NCBI GenBank assembly: GCA_018268895.1
Contig: JAFDVP010000001.1
Location: 434,001 to 498,000 of the forward strand
Length of the DNA stretch: 64,000 bases
Direction of reading: 5' to 3'
DNA from: Acidobacteriota bacterium
Lineage (GTDB): Bacteria > Acidobacteriota > Terriglobia > Terriglobales > Acidobacteriaceae
Part shown: one piece after another, positions 1-9,448 of the stretch
Layout: every line of letters begins with the position of its first letter
Numbering within the stretch: position 1 is the stretch's first letter
Made by a program: the position numbers and the translations under genes
The notes under the pieces: generated by a model
What the model was told of the DNA's origin: nothing
The model's input: only the letters and a program-made list of their open reading frames with translations
The model's database searches: none

Positions 1-1989
1 CCAGATTGCAGAAAGCTTTCGCGCGGGGAGTGGGTTTGGATGCGTGGTGAAGCTATTGTTAAAGACATTGCGATCGAGCGGAATGAGATGGCCGGGATCA
101 ATCTCCACCGATGTGATTTTGCTGTTGCGTGTATAGGTAAAGCGAGTCCAGCGGTCCACTCCATCCCAGCGCTCGTGCACGCGGGAGCCGTCATCGAAGA
201 TCACATCGGCGGTGACGGGCAGAATGAAATCTCCCTTACGCCGAAGATAAACGGTGGAGAGATACTGCTTGCTGCCTGGACTCACCGGATCGGACCAGGC
301 GCTATCGACAGCGTAATCCAGCATCTGTGTTCCGTAGACCGCCTGGTCGAAGAAGGGCCGAAGACTTGAATGGATCGCGGGCAGGGATGAGGTCTCGGGC
401 ATTCCGTTGACATTCAGTGGAGGCGGGCCGTTCAGAGATATTGCGTCGTTGGATGCCGTGGCTTTCCCATTGCGTACCGCGACCTCTTCCACGGTGCGCA
501 GGAAGTCTTCCGTCGTAGGGTGCTTGAAGCGGAAGCGCTGGAAGTAGGTGCGCATGGCCTCGTTCATGGTGTCGCGCCCGATCAGGCCTTCGAGCGTTGC
601 CAGCAGAGTCGACGACTTGCCGTAGGTGACGGCGCCGTATGAGGTGATATTGCGGAACTTCCACCCCACGCGCGTTACCGGATCGAAGTCGGGAGAGAGC
701 AGATATTGAAGGCGTTGCAGCGAAGCGTCGCCCATGTTGGCATAGCGTTGGTTGATGACTGACCGATTGCTGCCGGAGATGTCTGCCAGCGTCGTGACCT
801 CGGTAAAGCTGTTGATTCCCTCGTCCAGCCACGGCTCCTCAAACTCGTTGCTTGCCACCATGCCATACCAGTACTGGTGGCCGAACTCGTGATTGACCGT
901 AAGCTCTGGCATGTTGAAGACGCCCGTCCATGTACCGTCGCCGGTCACGAGCGTGGGATATTCCATCCCCGCTATCTCCGAGCCGGGCTCAGGATCGACG
1001 ACGGTGAGGATCTTGTACGGATAAGGCCCATAGCGCCGTTCAAACGCTGCGAGTGAAGACCGCGTGATATCGAGATAGCGTTGACCGATGCCCGGATGAG
1101 CGGCCAGCGCGAGGATATGAATCTGTACGGGGCCAAGCGAGGAGAGGTAGATAGAATCGGTGACGACAAAGTTCGGGCTGGCGGCGAACGCGAAGTCGTG
1201 AATGTCTTCGCCGACGAAGGTGAGCGTCTTCGTTCCGTCGGCATTCGGTTGTTGCGCGGTGGGAACGCCGCTGGCACCCACTGTGTAGTTGCGAGGCACA
1301 GTCAGCCGTACGTTGTACGTACCGAAGTCGGAGAAGAACTCCGTGGTGGCATGGTACTGGTGGCAGTTCCACGCCCCATGCGAGAAGACCCCGATCTTGG
1401 GGAACCACTGTCCGCCCATGATGAAGTCGCGCTTATAACCATTGCGCGCGACGGATTCGGGAAACCGATCGTGGAAGACAAAGTGAAAGGTGACAGAGTC
1501 GTTGGGAGCGAGAGGGCGCGGAAGCGTGATCTCCACAACCGTGTGGTCCTGAGCATTGCCATCGTCGGGCGCGGTGAAGCGCATGGCCGATGTGAGGTCG
1601 CCGTAGCCATCGGCGTCGACCCGCGAGACGGTAATTCCGCCGATCTTCTCCCTGGCGTAATCGCTATCGATGCTTCCGCGAACGCCGCCGCCAGCGCGAG
1701 TCTCTGCGCTAAATGTCGACTCCGGGCGAAAGGCATTCAGATAAAGATGAAATGGAAATATGGCAAGCGGCTGGCCGGAAAGGTTGCGGTATGTCAGCGA
1801 CTCGGTGGCGTCCAGCGTCTTTCTGATCGTATCCAGACGCGCATCGATGGTATAGGCGACCACGCGCTCCGAAAGTGGAGCGCCGTTAGGAGAGTTGGTA
1901 GCGATGCTCTGCGCGCCCATGGCGAGCGGACTGAGAACGAGGATGATGGCAGCGATCGAAGGTCCCTGCATACGCATTTGTCGTTTCAT
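1..1989 (-). CDS. Exported M1-family zinc metallopeptidase (aminopeptidase N-like), C-terminus outside window
   Basis: The frame opens with ATG at 1989 and stays open to the window edge, giving 663 codons without a stop, so the C-terminus is missing. Residues 1-26 look like a signal peptide (basic start MKRQMR, then a hydrophobic stretch ending in MGAQS), so the enzyme probably acts in the periplasm. The zinc signature HEFGH lies at residues 367-371, with the third ligand Glu 18 residues later at 390 (motif WLDE), the M1 arrangement HExxH-x18-E. About 25 residues upstream an AGMEYP stretch matches the GxMEN substrate-binding loop in altered form. Family members remove N-terminal amino acids from peptides. 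It is the last visible gene of a minus-strand run after a methyltransferase. Confidence 0.9.
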   Translation of the reverse strand, partial: MKRQMRMQGPSIAAIILVLSPLAMGAQSIATNSPNGAPLSERVVAYTIDARLDTIRKTLDATESLTYRNLSGQPLAIFPFHLYLNAFRPESTFSAETRAGGGVRGSIDSDYAREKIGGITVSRVDADGYGDLTSAMRFTAPDDGNAQDHTVVEITLPRPLAPNDSVTFHFVFHDRFPESVARNGYKRDFIMGGQWFPKIGVFSHGAWNCHQYHATTEFFSDFGTYNVRLTVPRNYTVGASGVPTAQQPNADGTKTLTFVGEDIHDFAFAASPNFVVTDSIYLSSLGPVQIHILALAAHPGIGQRYLDITRSSLAAFERRYGPYPYKILTVVDPEPGSEIAGMEYPTLVTGDGTWTGVFNMPELTVNHEFGHQYWYGMVASNEFEEPWLDEGINSFTEVTTLADISGSNRSVINQRYANMGDASLQRLQYLLSPDFDPVTRVGWKFRNITSYGAVTYGKSSTLLATLEGLIGRDTMNEAMRTYFQRFRFKHPTTEDFLRTVEEVAVRNGKATASNDAISLNGPPPLNVNGMPETSSLPAIHSSLRPFFDQAVYGTQMLDYAVDSAWSDPVSPGSKQYLSTVYLRRKGDFILPVTADVIFDDGSRVHERWDGVDRWTRFTYTRNSKITSVEIDPGHLIPLDRNVFNNSFTTHPNPLPARKLSAIW

Positions 1990-2042
1990 TCCATGTGATG
2001 CCAAAAAGATAAGCCGTGTCGGGCGGTCTTCGCTACAAGGTT

Positions 2043-2702
2043 CTATGGAGCCCCGTCTGCGCCATTCTGCCACACCTCGGTGATCAGCATTCCAGCAAGC
2101 AGGAGTTGCCTGTCCACACACACGAAGCCCGCATCGCTCATGGCTGTTGTATGGTCGGGCAACCGCGTCGTTCTCAGTCCGGTCAGGATGCGAAAGCACA
2201 GGTAGAGTCCCCGAACGTAGAGCCATGCGGGCAGCCGCAGACGGCCTTCAGGAACCCTGAGGTCTGAGACAACATATAGCGCACGGGGGGCAAGCAGAGG
2301 CTTCGCGCGTTGCACAAGATCGAGAAGCTCATCCTGCGTCAGACAGTCGAGAAAAAAATGTGCTGCTACCAAATCGTATGGTTCGTCTGCTTTGGGAAGT
2401 GCCTGCCGGGCATCGGCTTGCAGTATCCGGAATCTGTTGCTGTAGGGGTTGCACCTCTTGCTGAGGAGCGCGAGCATGGTGGCGCTGGTATCGACAGCAG
2501 TGGCATGCAACTGCGGATTGGCGCGGAGCAGCTTGGCCAAAAAACGTCCATCGCCATCGCCCAGGACCAACGCATTGCGGCAGGCTTTGAGCTGCGGAAG
2601 AAAGTGCTCGCGTGTGCGTTCCAGCATGCGCCCAAGAGTGAGATATTCGAGCGCGCGGTACGGTCGTGCGATCCAGTCGAAATCTGCCTGTTTTTCTGTC
2701 AT
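2043..2702 (-). CDS. Class I SAM-dependent methyltransferase
   Basis: 219 residues from ATG at 2702. I chose this start because the ATGA overlap with the upstream gene's stop (2699-2701) suggests translational coupling; the longer open frame to 3008 reads through the neighbour and has no methyltransferase character. The SAM-binding glycine motif appears as LVLGDGDGRF, followed by an acidic strand end AVDTSA and LQADARQ, the class I Rossmann pattern. The C-terminal half has VSDLRVPEGR and a hydrophobic LYLCFRILTGL segment. The substrate cannot be told. The adjacent UbiA-like membrane gene makes a lipid or quinone substrate possible, but that is only inference. Confidence 0.75.
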   Translation of the reverse strand: MTEKQADFDWIARPYRALEYLTLGRMLERTREHFLPQLKACRNALVLGDGDGRFLAKLLRANPQLHATAVDTSATMLALLSKRCNPYSNRFRILQADARQALPKADEPYDLVAAHFFLDCLTQDELLDLVQRAKPLLAPRALYVVSDLRVPEGRLRLPAWLYVRGLYLCFRILTGLRTTRLPDHTTAMSDAGFVCVDRQLLLAGMLITEVWQNGADGAP

Positions 2703-3526
2703 AGCAACCCCGCCAGAAGCGCCGGCGTCAGCAGGACAAAGTCCGCGATGGCGCGCAAAGTCAAGGCATCGAGCCGCCCACGCTCTCGATGAAGCGACAC
2801 CAGGGCAAATGCAGAGAGAGCGATGGCGGTCGATATGGGCCAGAGCGTGTGGCGATGCAGAAGGGCGACCACCGCGCTTGCAGTCCCTACCGCGGCGGCA
2901 AGGGAAGAGAGGTGGCGCAATGCAGCTGCGGTTAGAGCATGCGGTTGTTGTTGTGCGGCTCTCGAAGGATGCTCCCACGCATAGATAAACAGGCAGTTCA
3001 GGCTGCAAAGCGCTGCGAAGAGCAACGCGGAAGGCAGCAGTGTACCCCTGAGGTTTGGCTGGCGTGCAACCGTTGGAATAAAGACCGCCGCAGCGAAGCA
3101 GATGCCGACAGCAATCTCCTTCGGGAGCCTGTGCGCGCTGCTGGTTGCGTGAATGACGACGAAGTAGCCGAAGACCAGCCCGCCGAGAACGAGATACAGC
3201 CTGATTGCCTCTATCGGAATGCGTGGAAGAAGCAGCGCCAGCACGATTGATGCAATCGCTATCCCGGTTAGGAAGGCGTTGCGATGGCGATAGTGGAAGT
3301 GATGACGCGCCTCAAGCGCGTCCGTATGCGACGTCGCCTGTCCGTCGAGCAGACGGTCGGCGGCATACAACATCCAAACGGCTGCAGCCATTGCCAGCAG
3401 AGAGCTTACGTTTAGATGAATATGGTTGACGCGGGTGATGAACCAGGTCCACAGCGTGGCTACCGTCGGAGCGTCCAACGACAGCAGGTGCCAGAGGTGG
3501 AGCGGAGATTTCTTCTTACCAGCCAC
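2699..3526 (-). CDS. Polytopic membrane protein, possibly UbiA prenyltransferase-like
   Basis: 275 residues with about eight hydrophobic segments. After the second segment lies YAADRLLDG, which resembles the first Asp-rich motif of UbiA-family prenyltransferases (NDxxDxxxD) but is shorter and lacks the usual spacing. A PKE-containing loop follows the fifth segment. Its last four bases overlap the start of a methyltransferase, so the two are probably co-translated. UbiA plus methyltransferase would fit isoprenoid-quinone or lipid modification. The weak motif means it could equally be an uncharacterised integral membrane protein. Membrane location is clear; the function is tentative. Confidence 0.55.
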   Translation of the reverse strand: MAGKKKSPLHLWHLLSLDAPTVATLWTWFITRVNHIHLNVSSLLAMAAAVWMLYAADRLLDGQATSHTDALEARHHFHYRHRNAFLTGIAIASIVLALLLPRIPIEAIRLYLVLGGLVFGYFVVIHATSSAHRLPKEIAVGICFAAAVFIPTVARQPNLRGTLLPSALLFAALCSLNCLFIYAWEHPSRAAQQQPHALTAAALRHLSSLAAAVGTASAVVALLHRHTLWPISTAIALSAFALVSLHRERGRLDALTLRAIADFVLLTPALLAGLL

Positions 3527-3577
3527 CTATCCATTTTAGGGAATCGTGTCATCGATGCCCCATCGGAATGGAGATAA

Positions 3578-5521
3578 CTACAGGCCCGAAGTTGTCAGCG
3601 TAGGATTTGCCGCGACGGCCGACTGCGATGGAGCTGCTTCGCGCGTCTGTTTCGCGCCAGCAGCCCACAAACGCGGATCAATGTCGGGGAAGACATTGTC
3701 TCGCCTCTCGATCTCGATCAGCCGCTCTTCTTCGCCCGGTGATAGCTGGCCATTCGCTTCAAACGCCTGCCAGATGGCCTTGACCTCGTTGAACTGGTCC
3801 TTATGGGTCGTGAAGCGTGCCTCTGCATAATCGCGGGCCGCTCCAGTCGTAATCAGGAACTGCCAGTCCGAAGACTCCAGCAACAGTAACTCGCGGCAAA
3901 GCTGCTTCACGATGCGTGTCCCCAGGGCCGACTCCAGCCATGCTCCTGCAGTTGCAACTTCGCGCGTGTACAGCTCGGCAGGGTAGATGTAGGTGTAGGT
4001 CCAGCTTGTGTCCGGATTCATCCAGACCTCGTTGTGACCTCCCGCTCCCCATGATCCTTCCTGCAGAGCAATAAAGCCTGCTCGAGGATAGAGATCCAGA
4101 TACTCGCTGCATGAGATCAGTTGAATGCCGGTGTCATACTGGTGCAGTGTCCGCGCGATCGCCTCCAGCCAAAGGGCCCCTTCAAACCACCAGTGACCAA
4201 ACAACTCGGCATCGAACGGCGAGCAGAGGATTGGCGGAATGGCATCGTTGAAGCCCGACTTCAATGCCTCGTAGACAAGATGAACGAAGTGCGATGCGTG
4301 CGATTTGACGCGCTCCGCAGCCTCCTGCGGGTAGTAGGGCTGCTTGTCACCCATGTCTACCTTTGAACCGGTGACGCGCCAGTAGCGATGACCTCCTGGC
4401 CAGCGCTTCTTGTGGAAGTCCAGGTAAACGCCATCGCCCGGATAGCCTGAGTCCCCCGACCAGACCTGGACGCCGGTGCGCGGATCGCGCGGAAAGATCG
4501 TCGTTGCGTATCGCTTATCGTAAGGCCCGTCGACGTAGTAGGGCTGGTACAGAGAACGATGGCCGGTATGCGTCATGGCGATCGTCTGCTCATCGGTCGG
4601 CACGGCCCCGTTCAGCAGTTCGTAAGGTGAAGGGACGCGATTGCCTTCTTCAACCAGGTGCGTGTCGACGAAGAAGAACTCGATGTCGGACTCCGACAGC
4701 GCCTGCTCCACGCCGATGCGGTCGAACCCAGGGGCCTTGCCGCCGTCTGCGAATGGCACCGGGTAACTCCAGAAGCCTGCTGGACGATAGCCGCACTCCG
4801 GTGCCCAGATGCCCCGAGGGTGCTTGCCGATGTGGCGTATGTGGGTCTTCACTGCGGTGCGAATCTGTGCGCGTACGCTCTCGTCTGTCCCGAGCAGGGG
4901 CATGAACCCATGCGTCGCCCCGCAGGTGATGATGTCAATCAGTCCAATGTCATTGAAGTGACGGAACCCTGCGATGATGTTGCCGTCAAGGGCGCGGAAG
5001 TCCTCAAGCGCCTGAGAAAAAAAGCGGTGCCAGAAGCGTGCCGTCTCCGCAAGATGCGCTTCGCCAGCTTGCAGGAAGTAGGCTTCATCCTCGCGTGCGG
5101 CGACGATCTTGCGTGTCAGATACTTTGGGAACTCCGTGATAAAGACTGGGTGCGAGAGTTGTTCCAGCAGAATGGGAGAGAGATTCAGATTGCACTGGAA
5201 ACGGATCCCGTCGCGTTCCAGATTTCCCAGCACGCGCAGCAGCGGCAGATAGGTCTCGGCGGCTGCCTCATGCAGCCATTCCATCCCATGCGGCCACGTT
5301 CCGTGATTCACGACATAAGGCAGATGCGCGTGCAGCGTGAATGTCAGATATCCAGATGGGCGTTTTGCCGCGTTCAATGATGCTTTGGTCAAAACCAACA
5401 CCTCAAGCCGTTTCGGCCGGTGAGACTGCTTGGACTGCTCCGAACTGCTATATCGTTCGCCTGTTGAGATGTGCGTGGCTGAGAGTCTACCACCCATTTT
5501 CTCAGACGACGAACTCTGCAA
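3578..5521 (-). CDS. GH57 1,4-alpha-glucan branching enzyme with DUF1957 domain
   Basis: Up to 647 residues. GH57 motifs are present: HAHLPY at 64-69; GIWAPECGY with the likely nucleophile Glu242; and PFDAELFGHWWFEG with the likely acid/base Asp437. The stretch WSGDSGYPGDG and the C-terminal DUF1957-like region (GSWGAGGHNEVWMN onward, about residues 510-620) are typical of the branching-enzyme subgroup rather than GH57 amylases. It would introduce alpha-1,6 branches into glycogen-like glucan in the cytoplasm. The first 45 or so residues look non-homologous, so translation may begin downstream, for example at GTG 5401. No other glycogen gene is adjacent. The upstream minus-strand neighbour is a BON-domain lipoprotein. 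Confidence 0.9.
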   Translation of the reverse strand: MQSSSSEKMGGRLSATHISTGERYSSSEQSKQSHRPKRLEVLVLTKASLNAAKRPSGYLTFTLHAHLPYVVNHGTWPHGMEWLHEAAAETYLPLLRVLGNLERDGIRFQCNLNLSPILLEQLSHPVFITEFPKYLTRKIVAAREDEAYFLQAGEAHLAETARFWHRFFSQALEDFRALDGNIIAGFRHFNDIGLIDIITCGATHGFMPLLGTDESVRAQIRTAVKTHIRHIGKHPRGIWAPECGYRPAGFWSYPVPFADGGKAPGFDRIGVEQALSESDIEFFFVDTHLVEEGNRVPSPYELLNGAVPTDEQTIAMTHTGHRSLYQPYYVDGPYDKRYATTIFPRDPRTGVQVWSGDSGYPGDGVYLDFHKKRWPGGHRYWRVTGSKVDMGDKQPYYPQEAAERVKSHASHFVHLVYEALKSGFNDAIPPILCSPFDAELFGHWWFEGALWLEAIARTLHQYDTGIQLISCSEYLDLYPRAGFIALQEGSWGAGGHNEVWMNPDTSWTYTYIYPAELYTREVATAGAWLESALGTRIVKQLCRELLLLESSDWQFLITTGAARDYAEARFTTHKDQFNEVKAIWQAFEANGQLSPGEEERLIEIERRDNVFPDIDPRLWAAGAKQTREAAPSQSAVAANPTLTTSGL

Positions 5522-5605
5522 TTTACGGTGGCAGACCTTTTAACCAGCCTGCCACCTTTGGTTTGGATGCTTCAATGGAGAATTCAGCTAAACGTCTTCT
5601 GCGAA

Positions 5606-6727
5606 TTACTGTGGCTGATCGGTGGAATCGGGTGGGTTCATAGGCCGGCGGCCGCTGCCGTGGGCCCCAGTCGTGCTCAACGTGTTTGCGGTGGAGACCC
5701 GAACCGTAACAGTGTTCGTGAGCTGGAAGTTCACCAGGCTCTCTGACGGAATTCTTACCTGTTCGCCGCGCGTGACGGTATTGGCACCGGCTCCGACGCC
5801 TGCTCCGGCAGCCGAGCCAATGGCTGCGCCCTTGCCGCCGCCAGCAATAGCGCCGATAATCGCGCCGATCGCCGCTCCGCCGCCGACCTTGGCTGCCGTG
5901 TTCTTGCCGCGTCCCTTTCCTTCGACGCTGTAGGGTTGCGTGCTTACGGCGAGCGAATCGCCATTGCGGTTGATGCTCACCAGCTCAACCGTCAGCAGAG
6001 AGTTGCCTTTATAGTGTGCAGCCTCTTGCACAGCCGAAACGCGGCCCGTAACGCCAGTACCCTGGCGAATGGCTACCAGGCCGTCTGCCATGACATCGGT
6101 GGCGAGCGTTCCTGAGAACGATTGCCCCTGCTGCGTCGTCGCGCTATCAAGCGTCTGCGTGATGCGTATTGGGATGGTAGTACCTGCGGGAATGGTCACC
6201 GTCTTGAAAGCCGGTGGCGGCGGAGGCGCGGGAGCAGCTACGGGAGCTGGCGCGGGGGCCGGGGCAGGAGCAGTCTGTGCAACGGAAGGTCTTTCGATCG
6301 GTGCCGGTCTGGGGGCAGCAACCGGCTTCGGGGCGGGTTTCTTTGCGGCCTTCGCCACTGCCGGCTCCGGGGCGGGTGCTGGTGTTGGCGCAACCGCAGC
6401 TGCTGCGGGCGCAGGTGCCGCAACGGTCAGGTTATTCACGACCGTCTTGATGCCTGTTACCTGGGCTACGTCCGATGCGGCCAAAGACCGCGCTGCTTCG
6501 TTGCTGACGGTTCCGTTCAAGGTTACGATTCCGTTGTCGACCGAGCTTTGGATCTGCTCTGAGCTCAGTGCACCGTCGCCTGCCAGGCGGCTATGCACTG
6601 CGGTGGCGAGAGTAGCGTCATCCGTAGCCGGGGCTGAAGAACTTTTGCAGCCCGCTGTGCTGAGCGCAAGCGACAGGGCTGATATAGCTGCGAGCGTACG
6701 TATTGGGGATGTCACCTGAATAGTCAT
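5606..6727 (-). CDS. BON-domain lipoprotein with Pro/Ala linker and glycine-zipper region
   Basis: 373 residues. The N-terminus carries a hydrophobic segment ending in the lipobox-like LSTAGC, so it is probably a lipoprotein. Residues about 38-105 form a BON domain (ATAVHSRLAGD ... GIVTLNGTVSN ... VNNLTV), linked to envelope or phospholipid binding. A long Ala/Pro-rich linker (about 105-190, with AP repeats and a five-proline run) follows. A beta-rich domain comes next, then a Gly/Ala zipper (GGGAAIGAIIGAIAGGGKGAA) like those of Gly-zipper outer-membrane proteins. The Pro-rich linker probably spans periplasm. Function is structural or stress-related by inference. The repetitive GC-rich linker creates long antisense open frames that are not genes. 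Confidence 0.8.
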   Translation of the reverse strand: MTIQVTSPIRTLAAISALSLALSTAGCKSSSAPATDDATLATAVHSRLAGDGALSSEQIQSSVDNGIVTLNGTVSNEAARSLAASDVAQVTGIKTVVNNLTVAAPAPAAAAVAPTPAPAPEPAVAKAAKKPAPKPVAAPRPAPIERPSVAQTAPAPAPAPAPVAAPAPPPPPAFKTVTIPAGTTIPIRITQTLDSATTQQGQSFSGTLATDVMADGLVAIRQGTGVTGRVSAVQEAAHYKGNSLLTVELVSINRNGDSLAVSTQPYSVEGKGRGKNTAAKVGGGAAIGAIIGAIAGGGKGAAIGSAAGAGVGAGANTVTRGEQVRIPSESLVNFQLTNTVTVRVSTANTLSTTGAHGSGRRPMNPPDSTDQPQ

Positions 6728-7187
6728 CGTTTTCGTCTCTTTCCTGCTTCGGCACTCTGGTTGAACTTAATGGAAACGCCAACGGTGTGCGAGTTTATGC
6801 GAGTGTATCCGATGCGGTCTATGTCCTGACGCCGAAATTTCGAGGTTTCGCAACAGGACATACGGTTCACTTATTTGACGCTCCATCACACGTTCTGAGA
6901 GCAACTTGCAGGCGGCGCCGGAAGGCGAAGGTTCGCTGAAGGCACGCGCAACCTAATGGGGGGGGCGGGCATCCACTGATAGATGGCCGCGTCGGAACCC
7001 TTGCAGGGCTTATGCTACAGAAAGACTGTTACAAGCCCGCGAATACCGGAATGGAGTACATTGTTTCGTCAACGGGTTGCGGCGTTCGCCTATTATCTGT
7101 AAACCTGAGGAAACACATTATCTGTAAACCTGAGGAAACACAGTGTAGAGCAGCGGGACCATTTGAGGCCCGGGAGGAGAAAGACAT
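6728..7187. other. 460-bp intergenic region between divergent BON and ytxH genes
   Basis: No convincing gene, tRNA or known riboswitch was recognised. It should hold the divergent promoters for the BON lipoprotein (minus) and ytxH (plus). Visible structure: a G9-C-GGG run at about 6957-6969, a short palindrome GAAATTTC at about 6835, and a perfect 25-bp tandem duplication at 7092-7141. A clear Shine-Dalgarno sequence (GGAGGAGAAAG) stands just before the ytxH ATG. Confidence 0.6.
7092..7141 (+). repeat. Perfect 25-bp tandem duplication upstream of ytxH
   Basis: The unit beginning ATTATCTGTAAACC and ending GAGGAAACAC occurs twice with no gap or mismatch (7092-7116 and 7117-7141). It ends 46 bp before the ytxH start codon, within the likely promoter or 5' leader. 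A recent slippage duplication is the simplest explanation; a repeated regulator site is the alternative. Confidence 0.9.
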
Positions 7188-7577
7188 ATGGCTGATAACG
7201 ACAACGGAGCAAGCGGACTGGGATGGTTCCTCGCAGGGCTGGGGCTTGGTGCGCTGGTAGGCGTTCTGTATGCGCCCAAGTCCGGAAAAGAGACGCGTGA
7301 AGACCTGAAAGCCAGTGCTCAGGACGCCAAAGAGAGGGCCTCTGTGCTCGCGCAGCAAGGCCGTGAACGCGCCTCCGAGTATGCCACGCAGGGCCGTGAA
7401 CATCTCAATGACTACATTGATCGCGGGCGCGAGTACTACGACCGCGGCCGGACACAGTGGTCGCAGTATGTCGAAAAGGGCAAAGGCCTTGTTCAAGACC
7501 AGCAGAGCAAAATTTCCTCCGCGATCGACGCCGGCAAGCAGGCCTATACCAGCGCAACGCAGGAGACATCTTCGTAG
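7188..7577 (+). CDS. YtxH domain-containing protein
   Basis: 129 residues. The N-terminal hydrophobic, glycine-rich segment (LGWFLAGLGLGALVGVLYAP) followed by KSGKETREDL is the YtxH signature. The remainder is a charged amphipathic helix with repeated blocks (QGRERASEYATQGREHLNDY). YtxH proteins are small membrane-anchored general-stress proteins of unknown mechanism. A strong ribosome-binding site (GGGAGGAG) precedes ATG 7188. A DUF948-like membrane protein follows 76 bp downstream on the same strand; in many bacteria such genes sit side by side, so they are probably co-expressed. Confidence 0.88.
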   Translation: MADNDNGASGLGWFLAGLGLGALVGVLYAPKSGKETREDLKASAQDAKERASVLAQQGRERASEYATQGREHLNDYIDRGREYYDRGRTQWSQYVEKGKGLVQDQQSKISSAIDAGKQAYTSATQETSS

Positions 7578-7653
7578 CCTGTACATTGTGCAGGGGCCGG
7601 TTTGATGAAAAGCCGGACCCTGTCGCAGGTTCATGGTTAAGGAGAGAGACTCC

Positions 7654-8211
7654 ATGATGATTTTGGGAATGTTGCTGCAGGATGCGGATTCGATCTCGAG
7701 CGGGAATTCACGTCTGTTGATGTTCTTTGTCGGAATGGTCGCCGTAGCCATGTTGGTTCAGGCGATCTTCGTCATCGTGGGCGTTATCATTGCGGCCAGA
7801 ACGGCGAAACGTCTGACGGCGATCGCCGAACAGGTTCGTGAGAAGGCCCTTCCCGTGATCGACAGCACGCACGGCATCGTGCACGATCTCCAGCCCAAGA
7901 TCCGTACCATTGCCGACAACTTCGTCGAGACCAGCCATGTCGTCCGATCCAAGGCGCAGGACTTCGACGCCACCATTACCGACGTCAATCAGCGCGCACG
8001 AGCGCAGACCGAGCGCGTCGATGACATGGTCTCATCCGTCCTCGATACGACTGCCGGCATCGCATCGACGATACAGAAGGGCGTACAGGTTCCCGTGCGC
8101 GAGTTTCACGGCATCATGAGCGGACTCAAAGCAGGGCTGGATGTTCTGGTTGGACGCGGCGAGAACCATCGCAGCAAGATCTACCCCGACGAAGACGAAC
8201 GCAGCTTTTAA
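7654..8211 (+). CDS. DUF948-like single-pass membrane protein
   Basis: About 185 residues. I chose ATG 7654 (or the ATG immediately after) because AAGGAG at 7639-7644 is well spaced for it; an ATG at 7633 lies before that site. A transmembrane helix near residues 20-50 (LLMFFVGMVAVAMLVQ) is followed by a long heptad-like helix (RLTAIAEQVREKALPVID ... VRSKAQDFDATITDVNQ) resembling the rod of methyl-accepting proteins, as in DUF948. No signalling tip is present. It follows ytxH and probably forms a stress-related pair with it. It converges on mnmA with only 9 bp between the stops. Confidence 0.7.
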   Translation: MMILGMLLQDADSISSGNSRLLMFFVGMVAVAMLVQAIFVIVGVIIAARTAKRLTAIAEQVREKALPVIDSTHGIVHDLQPKIRTIADNFVETSHVVRSKAQDFDATITDVNQRARAQTERVDDMVSSVLDTTAGIASTIQKGVQVPVREFHGIMSGLKAGLDVLVGRGENHRSKIYPDEDERSF

Positions 8212-8220
8212 GTAAAGAAG

Positions 8221-9342
8221 CTAAACGATCCATCCACCACCGACGACCTCGTCGTCCTGGTAGAAGACGGCCGCCTGTCCGGGCGTAATCGCTCGCTGCG
8301 GCTCGTCGAACATAGCGTGAACCCGATCTCTTGCGCCTGTCAGCGTCGCAACGGCAGGGACGTGCCGGTGGCGAATCTTGATGGTCACGCGAAGTTCTTC
8401 ACCCTCAGCCAGTCCTGGCACCGAGATCCAGTTCAGCCGGTCGGCCGTCAGTTCGCGCGACATCAGGCCCTCATCCGGCCCTACCGTCACCTGGTGCGAG
8501 TCGGGGTGAATCGCCAGCACGTAAAGCGGATTCGGTGAGCTGATACCCAGCCCCTTGCGCTGTCCGACCGTAAAGCTATGGATACCCTCGTGGTGCCCGA
8601 TCACCTCGCCAGTCGTTGAGACAAGCTCTCCTGAAAGATCGGGCATCGGTTCATTCTGCTCTTCGAGGTAAGCCTTCAGAAATACGCTGTAGTCTCCGCC
8701 AGGGATAAAGCATATCTCCTGTGAATCGGGCTTTTGCGCAAGCGCAAGCCCGGCCTCGGCAGCGCGCTCGCGCACCTGGGGCTTCTGCATCTCGCCCAGC
8801 GGAAACAATGTGCGCGACAGTTGCTCCTGCGTCAGTCCAAATAGAAAGTATGTCTGGTCCTTCGACTTGTCTTCAGGCCGAGAGAGAATCCACCGCCCGC
8901 GTGCCTCGTCGTAGCGGTTGCGGGCGTAGTGGCCTGTTGCGATGCGTTCCGCCCCGATCTGCCGTGCTGTCAGCAGCAACTGGTCGAATTTCAGATGGTT
9001 ATTGCACAGCGTGCAGGGAATGGGGGTCCGACCGGCAAGATATTCGTTCACGAAGGGTCGTACTACATCGGCCTCGAACCGCTCCTGCTGGTTGACGACG
9101 TAGTAGGGGATTCCAAGCTGTTCCGCGACCGCCCGAGCGTCGTAAACATCGTCGATCGAACAACAGCGCCCCTGTACAGCCTCAGGCATTCCGTCGTGCC
9201 CGGCCAGGCGCCGCTGGTTCCACAACTGGAGCGTCAACCCGACCACGTTCTGTCCTTCGGTGCGCAGCATCGCCGCCACCGTCGAGGAGTCGACCCCGCC
9301 GGACATGGCTACAGCAATCGTGTTGGTCGAATCGGCCGCCAT
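8221..9342 (-). CDS. mnmA: tRNA-specific 2-thiouridylase MnmA
   Basis: 373 residues, normal length. The PP-loop ATPase motif SGGVDSS is at residues 14-20. The catalytic pair is present: Cys113 in [11 protein letters not shown] and Cys211 in PDSQEICFI, with the thiouridylase motif GHYAR and GQRKGLG in the C-terminal barrel. The enzyme adenylates U34 of Lys, Glu and Gln tRNAs and transfers sulfur to form 2-thiouridine in the cytoplasm. It is divergent from nnrD, sharing a 106-bp intergenic region, and convergent with the DUF948-like gene. Confidence 0.97.
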   Translation of the reverse strand: MAADSTNTIAVAMSGGVDSSTVAAMLRTEGQNVVGLTLQLWNQRRLAGHDGMPEAVQGRCCSIDDVYDARAVAEQLGIPYYVVNQQERFEADVVRPFVNEYLAGRTPIPCTLCNNHLKFDQLLLTARQIGAERIATGHYARNRYDEARGRWILSRPEDKSKDQTYFLFGLTQEQLSRTLFPLGEMQKPQVRERAAEAGLALAQKPDSQEICFIPGGDYSVFLKAYLEEQNEPMPDLSGELVSTTGEVIGHHEGIHSFTVGQRKGLGISSPNPLYVLAIHPDSHQVTVGPDEGLMSRELTADRLNWISVPGLAEGEELRVTIKIRHRHVPAVATLTGARDRVHAMFDEPQRAITPGQAAVFYQDDEVVGGGWIV

Positions 9343-9448
9343 ACGTCCTCATTGTCTATTTTCGCAGAGTTTGGCCGCTTGCAGTGCCTTCACCAGGCTG
9401 GCCGCCGATTGGCTTCAACGCCTTGAATGAGATAGAAGGATGTAAGCG

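Noticed and set aside
1081..1998. Plus-strand open frame of 305 codons
   Set aside because: It is antisense to the M1 peptidase, whose zinc motif and signal peptide are in the minus frame; the plus translation shows no domain.
2703..3008. N-terminal extension of the methyltransferase gene to 3008
   Set aside because: It overlaps the upstream membrane protein in another frame; ATG 2702 with an ATGA overlap is the better start.
6069..6719. Plus-strand Gly/Ala-rich open frame of 216 codons
   Set aside because: Shadow of the GC-rich Pro/Ala linker of the BON lipoprotein gene; its apparent repeats are the complement of proline codons.
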